From NCBI RefSeq assembly GCF_014145225.1, contig NZ_JABVCQ010000016.1:1-64000 (forward strand): 64,000 bases of DNA, given 5' to 3'. Positions within the stretch are counted from its first letter, which is position 1, and every line of letters begins with the position of its first letter. This stretch comes from Thiospirillum jenense (GTDB taxonomy: Bacteria; Pseudomonadota; Gammaproteobacteria; Chromatiales; Chromatiaceae). Made by a program: the position numbers and the translations under genes. Below are positions 49,830 through 57,137 of this stretch, piece after piece. The notes under the pieces are model-generated. The model had not been told where the DNA came from. It did no database searches and saw nothing but the letters and a program-made list of their open reading frames with translations.

Positions 49830-50207
49830 GGAATCTCTAAACAGTCAGTGCTAAATGACGCAAAACTAAGACAAACTGCCGGATCACGTCAAGTGTCCGC
49901 CTGATCTGAACTTGGTTATGATACGATTGCTCGTTATACGCAGTGTTAGGGACACCTAATAATCTAGGCGCACAATTAGGTACACCGAACAACACTTGAA
50001 CTGGCAGTTTAGCGACCCTGTACAAGTTTTGCAACATTCTTGTTTTTGCCACAACTGCCGCGCTGACCTGTCAAGATATACCGCTAAACTGGCGATTTAT
50101 CAAGCGTCATTGCCACCAGCGCCGGCGATTTTCACCGCACTTGACACCAATTCCGTCTTAAAAAAACCACAGCCACCGCCATCGCAACGCCAACGGATCC
50201 GCCACGC
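49830..50207. other. Gene-poor region with dispersed inverted repeats
   Basis: This 378-base gap has two short open frames (plus 49996 and minus 50052) that lack ribosome-binding sites and recognisable families. It contains the decamer CAGTTTAGCG at 50005-50014 and its inverted copy CGCTAAACTG at 50082-50091, and a partly repeated GACACCTAAT / GTACACCGAA segment near 49950-49990. A decayed repeat element is possible. Confidence 0.4.
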
Positions 50208-50690
50208 ATGTCACAACCAAACGTCATCACCACCGGACTATACGTCGCCCTGACCTATCACATCCGCGATCAACACGGGCGGGTGTTAGAACAAACTGAT
50301 CTACCAGTGCATTACATTCACGGCGGCGATACCGAATTAATTGGTGGCATGGACTCCGCCCTCGTCGGCTGTAGCGCGGGCGACGAAATCGAATTTGAAC
50401 TCACGCCCGCCGACAGCGGCTTTGGCGACCACGATCCTCAGCTGGTATTCACCGACGATCTGGACAACGTCCCGCCGCAATTTCGCCACGTCGGCGCGGA
50501 AGTGTTGATGGAAAGCGACGACGGCGAGTCGCGCATTTTTTACGTCACCGCCATTGCCGACGGCAAATTAACGGTGGACGGCAATCACCCGCTCGCCGGG
50601 CAACATTTAATTGTCACCGTGCGCGTGGTTGAAGTGCGCCCGCCGCGGCCAGATGATCTGCTGGAGACGGCGGGGGCGCGGTTACACTAA
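50208..50690 (+). CDS. slyD: SlyD-like FKBP-type peptidyl-prolyl isomerase
   Basis: A 160-residue cytoplasmic FKBP with the insert-in-flap domain. Blocks GLYVALTYHIRDQHGRVLEQ, YIHGGDTELIGGMDSALVG, DEIEFELTPADSGFGDHDP and HPLAGQHLIVTVRVVEVR match SlyD/SlpA. It lacks the long His/Cys-rich metal-binding tail of E. coli SlyD. SlyD contributes nickel and folding assistance to hydrogenase maturation in E. coli; hypA and hypB lie 4 kb away, but no operon link exists. Confidence 0.88.
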   Translation: MSQPNVITTGLYVALTYHIRDQHGRVLEQTDLPVHYIHGGDTELIGGMDSALVGCSAGDEIEFELTPADSGFGDHDPQLVFTDDLDNVPPQFRHVGAEVLMESDDGESRIFYVTAIADGKLTVDGNHPLAGQHLIVTVRVVEVRPPRPDDLLETAGARLH

Positions 50691-50695
50691 TAATT

Positions 50696-50728
50696 GATCG
50701 CATTCCTACGCCGGCGCGTGGGAACGAT
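50696..50728. repeat. REP-like palindrome, degenerate
   Basis: GATCGCATTCCTACG followed by CGCGTGGGAACGATT forms an imperfect inverted pair with mismatches in the left arm. It lies just after the FKBP stop codon and has the GGGAACGAT core of the other copies. Confidence 0.6.
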
Positions 50729-50805
50729 TAACTGATAAATAATTAACCTTAAAACAACGCAACGACACTTGAATTGTTGATTCACCGACAACGTTGGGGG
50801 TGTAA

Positions 50806-52194
50806 ATGAAACTTGGCATCGTCATTCTCGCGGCGGGCAAAGGAACGCGGATGCGCTCGGCACTGCCCAAAGTGTTGCACCCGCTCGCCGGCCGGCCGTT
50901 AATTCGCCACGTCATTGACGCCGCCCACGCCCTCGGCGCCGTGCAAATCTGTTGCGTGTATGGTCACGGCGGCGAATTAGTACCCACCACGCTCGCCGCG
51001 GCCGGCTGCATTTGGGTCGAGCAAACTGAGCGCCTCGGCACTGGTCACGCCGTCCTGCAAGCCATGCCGGCGCTGGCGGCGATGAACCGCGTGTTGATTT
51101 TGTACGGTGACGTGCCGCTGATTGAACCCGAAACGCTCAATCGGTTGGTAGCGGACAGCGCCCACACCGCGCTTGGTGTTTTAACGCTGCGCCTGCCCGA
51201 CCCGACTGGTTATGGGCGAATTGTGCGCGATAAACACGGGCGGGTATTGCGCATTGTGGAACAAAAAGATGCGAGTGAAGCTGAATTAGAAATCAATGAA
51301 GTCAATACCGGTATCATTGTCGCAGACCGCCGCGCCTTAAATGATTGGCTGCATCAAATTGATAATAAAAATGCACAGGGCGAGTATTATTTAACCGACG
51401 TGATTGGCATTGCAACGGCAGCCGGCGTGCAGGTCGCCACCACCGCACCTGAAATGCCCGAAGAGGTCGCCGGCGTCAATGATCGGCTGCAATTAGCCCA
51501 ATTAGAACGCTACCACCAGCGCCGATTAGCGGAATCATTATTACTCGGTGGCACGAGCATTGCCGATCCCGCCCGCATTGATATTCGCGGTGAATTGATT
51601 TGTGAACGCGACGTCACGCTCGATGTCAATTTGATTTGCGAAGGGCGGGTGCGGCTCGGGGCAAACGTCCGCGTCGGCCCCAACTGTGTTCTCAAAGATT
51701 GCGACATCGGCGCTGACACAGAAATCTTGGCTAACTGTTTGATTGAAGGCGCAAAAATCGGCGTGGGCGCTCGCATCGGCCCCTTTGCCCGCCTGCGCCC
51801 CGACGCCGACATTGGCGACCGCTGCCACATCGGCAACTTTGTCGAAGTGAAAAAATCCCGCGTCGCTGAAGCCAGTAAAATCAACCACTTAAGTTACATT
51901 GGCGACACCGACATCGGCAGCCACGTCAACGTCGGCGCCGGCACCATCACCTGCAATTATGACGGCGTCAATAAACACCGCACCGCCATTGGCGACCGCG
52001 CCTTTATTGGCTCAAATACCGCGCTCGTCGCCCCAGTTGACGTCGGCGCGGGCGCAACCATTGGCGCAGGCTCCGTCATCACCCGCGCCGCACCGGCAGA
52101 TCAATTGACCCTCACCCGCGCCGCGCAAGTCACCATCGAGGGCTGGCAGCGGCCGGTGAAACTCAAACCAACGCCACCAGATTCTCAAGACTAA
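50806..52194 (+). CDS. glmU: Bifunctional GlmU: glucosamine-1-phosphate acetyltransferase / GlcNAc-1-phosphate uridylyltransferase
   Basis: Makes UDP-GlcNAc for peptidoglycan and LPS. The 462-residue enzyme has the N-terminal uridylyltransferase (VILAAGKGTRMRSALPKVLH, LYGDVPLIEPETL, EVNTGIIV) and a C-terminal left-handed beta-helix acetyltransferase (GPFARLRPDADIGDRCHIGN, NHLSYIGDTDIGSHVNVGAG, TITCNYDGVNKHRT). GGGGGTG precedes the ATG. glmS is not next to it. Confidence 0.98.
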   Translation: MKLGIVILAAGKGTRMRSALPKVLHPLAGRPLIRHVIDAAHALGAVQICCVYGHGGELVPTTLAAAGCIWVEQTERLGTGHAVLQAMPALAAMNRVLILYGDVPLIEPETLNRLVADSAHTALGVLTLRLPDPTGYGRIVRDKHGRVLRIVEQKDASEAELEINEVNTGIIVADRRALNDWLHQIDNKNAQGEYYLTDVIGIATAAGVQVATTAPEMPEEVAGVNDRLQLAQLERYHQRRLAESLLLGGTSIADPARIDIRGELICERDVTLDVNLICEGRVRLGANVRVGPNCVLKDCDIGADTEILANCLIEGAKIGVGARIGPFARLRPDADIGDRCHIGNFVEVKKSRVAEASKINHLSYIGDTDIGSHVNVGAGTITCNYDGVNKHRTAIGDRAFIGSNTALVAPVDVGAGATIGAGSVITRAAPADQLTLTRAAQVTIEGWQRPVKLKPTPPDSQD

Positions 52195-52202
52195 TCAAGC
52201 GG

Positions 52203-52559
52203 TTACATGCTGTGCGTCGGGCGATCTGAATCCAGCGCGCCGGCCAAATACTGCTCAATTTTGCGCCGCGCCACGCCCTTATCCTGATCGCTGAATTGAA
52301 TCCCGACGCCAACCGCTCGATTACCCTCCGCCCCCGCCGGCGTAATCCAAATAATTTTGCCGGAAACGGGAATACGATCCGTCTCTTCCATCAATTGCAA
52401 TAATAAAAACAGCTCATCGCCCAGTTCATAGCGTTTATTCGTGGGAATAAATAACCCGCCATTCTTGACAAATGACATGTATGCGGCATAAAGCGCATGT
52501 TTATCCCGAATCGCAAAGCTGAGAATACGTTGTCGCCCGGGCTTTTTATCTTCAGACAT
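52203..52559 (-). CDS. pilZ: Type IV pilus assembly protein PilZ
   Basis: A 118-residue PilZ-domain protein of the original Pseudomonas PilZ type. It shows GRQRILSFAIRDKHALYAAY, FVKNGGLFIPTNKRYELGDE, KIIWITPAGAEGNRAVGVGIQF and the C-terminal IEQYLAGALDSDRPTHSM. The RxxxR and DxSxxG motifs for cyclic-di-GMP binding are absent, as in true PilZ, which works with PilB and FimX in pilus extension. No other pilus gene is in the window; the usual holB-pilZ-tatD context is missing. Confidence 0.9.
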   Translation of the reverse strand: MSEDKKPGRQRILSFAIRDKHALYAAYMSFVKNGGLFIPTNKRYELGDELFLLLQLMEETDRIPVSGKIIWITPAGAEGNRAVGVGIQFSDQDKGVARRKIEQYLAGALDSDRPTHSM

Positions 52560-52628
52560 CCGCTATGTCCCATTCACAGGTTTCATTCACTCGCGTTAAT
52601 TAACAGCCGCCAAGTCTATTGCCCCGTA

Positions 52629-53165
52629 TTATTGATCGAGCGGGCGGAACCGATGTGGTTGTGATAATTCAGCCGCCGGCGCGGGGGATTGAAACGGTGG
52701 CGCGGCAGTGGTGACGGGTGACGGCGCTGACATCATTGCCGGCGCGGGCGGATTCAATTGCCGCTGCGCCGCTTCTAATTGTTCAATCCGCCGCTTGAGT
52801 GCATCAATTTCCTGATCTTTTGCATCCGGTTTAATATCAATTGGCGCGGCGGGCGTCACATTAGTTACCGCCGGCAATGTGACTAACGGCGCGGCAGTTG
52901 GCGCAGTTGGTGCGTAATACGGCGCGGGCGCGGTGTAATGCGGTGGATAAAATGGCAATCCATAAGGTGAATAGCCCGGTGCGTAGGGTCCGTATTCAGA
53001 ATAATAATAATCATCATTGCCGCCAAACCAGCGCGACGGATTCATCATATTGCCAAAATCAAAGGCATTAATTGCTGGCGCCGCGAACAACAAGGTCGCT
53101 AAACTCATTCGGCGATAATGCGCTAAACGCTGGGCTGCTGGCCGGGAATTATTCATCAGCATCAT
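52629..53165 (-). CDS. Exported Pro/Tyr/Ala-rich protein of unknown function
   Basis: ATG 53165 is preceded by AAGGAGGAG about 10 bases upstream, so this start is preferred over GTG 53189. The 178-residue product has a signal-like N-terminus (MSLATLLFAAPAINAF), then NPSRWFGGNDDYYYSEYGPY, a Pro/Tyr-rich stretch, a short coiled coil (QEIDALKRRIEQLEAAQRQL) and a Pro/Ala-rich tail. No family was recognised. The FGGN(D)DYYY pattern occurs in small exported proteins of sulfur-oxidising bacteria, as far as I recall. The 130 bases upstream hold only an inverted repeat. Confidence 0.6.
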   Translation of the reverse strand: MMLMNNSRPAAQRLAHYRRMSLATLLFAAPAINAFDFGNMMNPSRWFGGNDDYYYSEYGPYAPGYSPYGLPFYPPHYTAPAPYYAPTAPTAAPLVTLPAVTNVTPAAPIDIKPDAKDQEIDALKRRIEQLEAAQRQLNPPAPAMMSAPSPVTTAAPPFQSPAPAAELSQPHRFRPLDQ

Positions 53166-53234
53166 AGTAGGTTCACTCCTCCTTTTCACGCGATATTTTT
53201 ATGACGGTGCGTAACACAATTGGAACATCTGCTG

Positions 53235-53278
53235 TTAATTGATCGTTCTCATGCGCCCGCTTAAAAACGATCAATTAA
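53235..53278. repeat. 13-bp perfect inverted repeat downstream of a DUF3782 gene
   Basis: TTAATTGATCGTT (53235-53247) and AACGATCAATTAA (53266-53278) are perfect inverse complements around 18 bases that include CATGCGCCCGC. The sequence resembles the REP family (GATCGTTC, GCGCCCGC) with an AT-rich outer stem, and may end transcription of the flanking genes. Confidence 0.6.
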
Positions 53279-53319
53279 CGCTATTATCACGGTTTGCCAC
53301 GCACTCTTCAAATCTTGCT

Positions 53320-53997
53320 TTACCAAACTCGCGGCGCGAATTCAATTGTATTACTAATATCCACTTGTTCACCGTTTTGACATAAGACATAAAACCCCTG
53401 CGCAATTGCATAATCGCGGACACTTTCATTCATCACCATTGCCGCTACCGCGCCCACTGCACGATAATTGCGATACGCCGGCAATAAGCGTTTTAATCGC
53501 TCCATGCGCACGATATGCGCATCAACATGCTCGCAGGTTAATTTGCTTTTACATTCCACCGCAACCAGCGTGTCATCATTGACCACCAACAGGTCAATTT
53601 CAATTCCTTCACCATTGCGTTTAGCGGTGACATCCTGATGAAATTCATGCACGGGAATACCGCGCAATTGAAATAACCGCACCGCTGCCGGCGCGACCAT
53701 GTATTCCACAAATTCACCCAAACGATTACCTAAATCGCCGAGGTTTTTTGATAGTTTATTCACTATTCGGTCAGTTTCTTTTATCCGATCAGCCAGGTCT
53801 TGAATCTTATGATCGGTTTCTTTATTGCTATTCACAAGTTCTTGAATCTTATGATCGGTTTCTTTATTGCTATTCACCAAGTCTTGAATCTTGCGATCCG
53901 TTTCCTGACCAAGTTGCGCAATTCGCCGATCAGTGTCTTTTCTGATTTGTGCCGCCTCACGCAAAATTGCCCAAATTTCCTCTGCTTGCGGACTCAT
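53320..53997 (-). CDS. DUF3782 / PD-(D/E)XK nuclease-like protein, copy 1
   Basis: A 225-residue protein. Residues about 15-80 are a predicted coiled coil made of 14-residue units (KETDHKIQELVNSN and variants). The C-terminal part (NGEGIEIDLLVVNDDTLVAVECKSKL, cited as EIDLLVVND and VAVECKSKL) carries the D...ExK core of the restriction-endonuclease-like fold. The family is known as DUF3782 and is frequent and multi-copy in cyanobacteria and purple sulfur bacteria; its function is not established. A paralogue is at 62223. Confidence 0.8.
   Translation of the reverse strand: MSPQAEEIWAILREAAQIRKDTDRRIAQLGQETDRKIQDLVNSNKETDHKIQELVNSNKETDHKIQDLADRIKETDRIVNKLSKNLGDLGNRLGEFVEYMVAPAAVRLFQLRGIPVHEFHQDVTAKRNGEGIEIDLLVVNDDTLVAVECKSKLTCEHVDAHIVRMERLKRLLPAYRNYRAVGAVAAMVMNESVRDYAIAQGFYVLCQNGEQVDISNTIEFAPRVW
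53798..53923 (-). repeat. 42-bp tandem repeats in the DUF3782 coiled coil
   Basis: The unit beginning TCTTGAATCTTATGATCGGT starts at 53798, 53840 and (with changes) 53882, a spacing of exactly 42 bases or 14 codons. The first two copies are almost identical, so the array is recent and could change length. Confidence 0.85.
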
Positions 53998-54056
53998 TTT
54001 GTTACTCCTTAAATTGCAACGCTTTTTACTGAAAGTTAATTGATTTTGCGCAACAA

Positions 54057-54842
54057 TTATACATGTTCATGCGCCCTGACATGCACCGGTTCTAATGCCA
54101 GCCGCTGTTTTAATGCCGACTGTTCAGCGCGTAACCAATTCAACCACGCGGTTAAATCGGGCGCACTGCTGCGGGTGTTTAATTGAAAACATGGACTATG
54201 AGTCGCCAAATGACGCAATGCCTGTGCCGCCCGCGCTGGTTGAAATTCCGGGCAATAGGGCAATAAATCTGTTTTCGTGATTAATACCAAATCAGCGGCG
54301 CGAAACATCACCGGATATTTCGCCGGTTTATCATCGCCTTCCGTCACAGATAATAAAACGACATTGCGATGTTGCCCCAAATCAAAACTCGCCGGACAGA
54401 CTAAATTACCGACGTTTTCAATTAACAATAAATCAATCTTATTTAAATCCAAACGATGCAGCGCCTCATGCACCATATTCGCGTCTAAATGACAAGCCGT
54501 GCCGGTAGTAATTTGCACCGCCGCCACGCCTTTTGCCCGAATGCGTTGCGCATCATTTTCAGTTTCTAAATCGCCTTCAATCACCGCAATGCGCAATTCA
54601 GCCGCCAACGCATCAATGGTTGCTTCTAATAAACTGGTTTTACCCGCGCCGGGTGATGACATCAAGTTAATGACCAAAATGCCGTGTTGTTCACAATGAG
54701 CGCGATTATGAGCCGCCTGCTGATCATTGGCATTAAGCAATGGTTTTAATACCGTCAACTCCACCCGCCCAGCGGCGTTTGTGGTGATAGGTTCATTAGA
54801 ATCAGTTAAATCATGCTGATGACAGCCGCAAGTATCACACAT
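54057..54842 (-). CDS. hypB: Hydrogenase/urease nickel incorporation GTPase HypB
   Basis: A 261-residue SIMIBI GTPase that inserts nickel into [NiFe] hydrogenase precursors. The N-terminus MCDTCGCHQHD holds the high-affinity CxxCxC nickel site. GTPase motifs are SSPGAGKTSLLEATIDAL, cited as SSPGAGKTSL, EGDLETENDA, and NVGNLVCPASFDLG, LITKTDLLPY. A long His-rich stretch, present in some HypB proteins, is missing. hypA lies 95 bases upstream on the same strand; the rest of the hyp operon is not in this window. Confidence 0.96.
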   Translation of the reverse strand: MCDTCGCHQHDLTDSNEPITTNAAGRVELTVLKPLLNANDQQAAHNRAHCEQHGILVINLMSSPGAGKTSLLEATIDALAAELRIAVIEGDLETENDAQRIRAKGVAAVQITTGTACHLDANMVHEALHRLDLNKIDLLLIENVGNLVCPASFDLGQHRNVVLLSVTEGDDKPAKYPVMFRAADLVLITKTDLLPYCPEFQPARAAQALRHLATHSPCFQLNTRSSAPDLTAWLNWLRAEQSALKQRLALEPVHVRAHEHV

Positions 54843-54937
54843 AAATCAATGCTCTCAAAATGAAGTTAAGTAATCAACACCGCGGGCGGATTTTGCACAA
54901 CTGATCCAACGGTACGCCCGATTGAATTGAATATGGG

Positions 54938-55285
54938 TTATTCCAACGTTAATTCCAAGTGGGCTAATAACAACTCATCGCCACTGCGCACTTGAGTGTG
55001 ATAACTGTGACACACACCGCAGCACAGGTTATTTGCCGTTGCGTCACTCTCAGCCCCGCAATCATGGCAATAAACGCGCACTGGGCTAATGATAATATCC
55101 AGCACCGCCGTTGCTGCAAGACTATTAGCTGCTGCAATTGGCCACGCAGTGGTTAATAAACTGGGTTCAATGCCTGACAGCGGCCCCAAATGTATTGTCA
55201 TGCGCTCAACCCGAATAGCGTGATGCTGCGCCGCCAGTGTTTCTACCTGCTCTAATAATGCAAAACAAAGTGATAATTCGTGCAT
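54938..55285 (-). CDS. hypA: Hydrogenase nickel incorporation protein HypA
   Basis: Start at ATG 55285 gives the invariant MHEL N-terminus with nickel-binding His2; 115 residues. The zinc domain has two Cys pairs (VYCHDCGAES and LCCGVCHSYHT). It delivers nickel to HypB and the hydrogenase large subunit. It begins 32 bases after the stop of the TerD-HNH gene, so it may be co-transcribed with it. Confidence 0.93.
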   Translation of the reverse strand: MHELSLCFALLEQVETLAAQHHAIRVERMTIHLGPLSGIEPSLLTTAWPIAAANSLAATAVLDIIISPVRVYCHDCGAESDATANNLCCGVCHSYHTQVRSGDELLLAHLELTLE

Positions 55286-55316
55286 GATGTGACAGTCAAG
55301 TGATTGCGCGAGCGCA

Positions 55317-56909
55317 TTAAATCCGATCACCTTTTGCTAAATTACACCGCCGACATAATAATTGCAAATTATCCACCGTATTCGCCCCGCCCTTACTGAA
55401 CGGAATAATATGATCGAATTCTAAATAAGACGTAGCCCCGCATTGCACACATTTACCGCCATCGCGTTGCCACACGGCAATTTTAATATGCTGCGCGATA
55501 TGCCGATTAACCGCGTCGTCTTCATGGGGAATTAACAACTGGCGTTTGGCAATTTTCGTCATGGTGGTTAATACCGCTTCCGTCAATTCCGCATCATTAA
55601 CACGATAATAGCCATTGCCCTGCCGCGTGGATAGTTCTAATACGACATGCGGCGGTTCTTGACCAATACGCATGATGTTTTTCCACAGCATTGTCCAGCC
55701 GCCTTCTAATGATAAAAAATGCAGTTTTTTATTGGTGGCTAATAATTTACCGGCAATGGGTATGATACCACGCGCTGACATTTTTTGATACGCTGATTCA
55801 ATTTCTAAATGGCAAGTTTCATCCGATTCTAAACACAGCGTGGTCGTCACCGTCTCCAATTGACCTTGCCGAATATCACTGATTTTTTTCAAATACGCCA
55901 GTCGTTCTAATAACCGTTCAATCGCCCGAGTAGGCAGATTGAATTGCTGGCATAATTGATGAAAACTGGCTTCTTCATCACTGGTAATCACGCCGTCGGC
56001 CGCGTAAATAGTTAAAGTTCGTTCTAAAAATTCCAGAATGTCATCATAGATAAAATATAAGAATTCGCTCCATTCAATCCGCGCTTGCTGCACCGACTGA
56101 TGCAACCGCTGCCATTCAGCATCCGTTAAAATATCATCCTGACAATCGGCAATAAACTGTTGACGCAATTGATTTAATAACTGGCGCACCTCAGCATCGC
56201 ATTGACTGCACCGCCGCGTGTATTGATGCGGCTGTAAAAAATGTCCGCTGTCTTGATGAAAGGTGCGCTGACAGCGGGCGCATGTTGTGGGTGATGAATG
56301 CGCGGCGCCGGCTGGTAATGATTGAGTCGGTTCATTACCCGTCGCTGTGACTGGTGCAATGGATTCATCAATTGCCGTTGCCACTTCGCCGCCAAAATAT
56401 TGCACCAGCGCATCCAATCCGCCATTAAATCCCTGCCCTAATGCTTGAATACGCCAGTGCGCATCTTTGCGGTACAGTTCAATTAACATCACGGCACGTT
56501 CTGCTTGAAAATCAGCCGCTTGGAATTGAAAACTGATCACCGCTTGCGTATTCACCCAGCAATGCACTTGACCGCTAGTGATGTCACCCATCACGCCCGC
56601 GCCATCAATTGCGGTGGTCAACACTAATTTGGTGATCTGCGGTGATAATTTGTTTAAATCAATTAAAAACCGCACCTGCTCAGGCGCTGTGAGTTGGTCA
56701 GATGCGGCTAATGAAACGCCGCCGCAGGGCGTCACTGGTTGATTATAAAAGGTCATGTAGCGGTCGTCGGTTAATTGTTCTTGGGCATTTAAACCGAAAC
56801 ACGCATAATCAAAAGTGAGCGCCGGCGCGTGAATTGCAACGCCAATGCTGAATTGGGTAGTTGGAATGACATCGTGCAGATTGACTCGTTGTCCGCGTAA
56901 TAAATTCAT
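55317..56909 (-). CDS. TerD domain / zinc ribbon / TerB-like / HNH nuclease fusion
   Basis: A 530-residue protein from ATG 56909 (MNLLRGQRVNLHDV). Residues 1-180 are a TerD domain (FSIGVAIHAPALTFDYACFG, DDRYMTFYNQP, AVMLIELYRKDAHWRIQALG, cited in parts); TerD domains bind calcium. A zinc ribbon (CARCQRTF near residue 209, CSQCD near 236) is followed by a helical, TerB-like region (DDILTDAEWQRLHQSV, YAADGVITSDEEASFHQLCQ), a PH/GRAM-like beta region (RGIIPIAGKLLATNKKLHFL) and a C-terminal HNH nuclease (CVQCGATSYLEFDHIIPFSK, LLCRRCNLAKGD). The full nuclease motif appears intact. A stress-response or defence effector is inferred; nothing else of a ter operon is nearby. Confidence 0.8.
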   Translation of the reverse strand: MNLLRGQRVNLHDVIPTTQFSIGVAIHAPALTFDYACFGLNAQEQLTDDRYMTFYNQPVTPCGGVSLAASDQLTAPEQVRFLIDLNKLSPQITKLVLTTAIDGAGVMGDITSGQVHCWVNTQAVISFQFQAADFQAERAVMLIELYRKDAHWRIQALGQGFNGGLDALVQYFGGEVATAIDESIAPVTATGNEPTQSLPAGAAHSSPTTCARCQRTFHQDSGHFLQPHQYTRRCSQCDAEVRQLLNQLRQQFIADCQDDILTDAEWQRLHQSVQQARIEWSEFLYFIYDDILEFLERTLTIYAADGVITSDEEASFHQLCQQFNLPTRAIERLLERLAYLKKISDIRQGQLETVTTTLCLESDETCHLEIESAYQKMSARGIIPIAGKLLATNKKLHFLSLEGGWTMLWKNIMRIGQEPPHVVLELSTRQGNGYYRVNDAELTEAVLTTMTKIAKRQLLIPHEDDAVNRHIAQHIKIAVWQRDGGKCVQCGATSYLEFDHIIPFSKGGANTVDNLQLLCRRCNLAKGDRI

Positions 56910-56965
56910 GCGCTCACTCTCAGACAATGCGGTTAAAATTGAATCGTTCCCACGCACCCGCCAGC

Positions 56966-57109
56966 CGGGCTGTTAAATGCTCCAGATAACGCAACCGTCA
57001 TTCCCGCGAAAGCGGGAATCCAGAATGCGCCGCCGCTGGATTCCCGAAGACGCGGGAATGACGCTGCGGGCAGATTTGAATGTTGCGTCTATCAGCACTT
57101 AACAGCCCT
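56966..57109. mobile_element. MITE-like nested inverted-repeat element, copy 2, inside a split REP palindrome
   Basis: Terminal arms GGGCTGTTAAATGCT (56967-56981) and AGCACTTAACAGCCC (57094-57108) pair with one mismatch. Inside, the arms GTCATTCCCGCGAAAGCGGG and CCCGAAGACGCGGGAATGAC make two hairpins in mutual inversion, as in copy 1. The flanks CGTTCCCACGC (56945) and CCCGGGACGATC (57119) look like the two halves of a REP palindrome, suggesting insertion into one. The element occupies most of the gap between the TerD-HNH gene and speA. Confidence 0.75.
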
Positions 57110-57137
57110 GCGCGCCCGCCCGGGACGATCAATCGAA

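Noticed and set aside
49837-50253. Two short open frames (71 codons minus, 85 codons plus) in the gap before the FKBP gene.
   Set aside because: No ribosome-binding site, no recognisable family, and both run into repeats or overlap the FKBP start.
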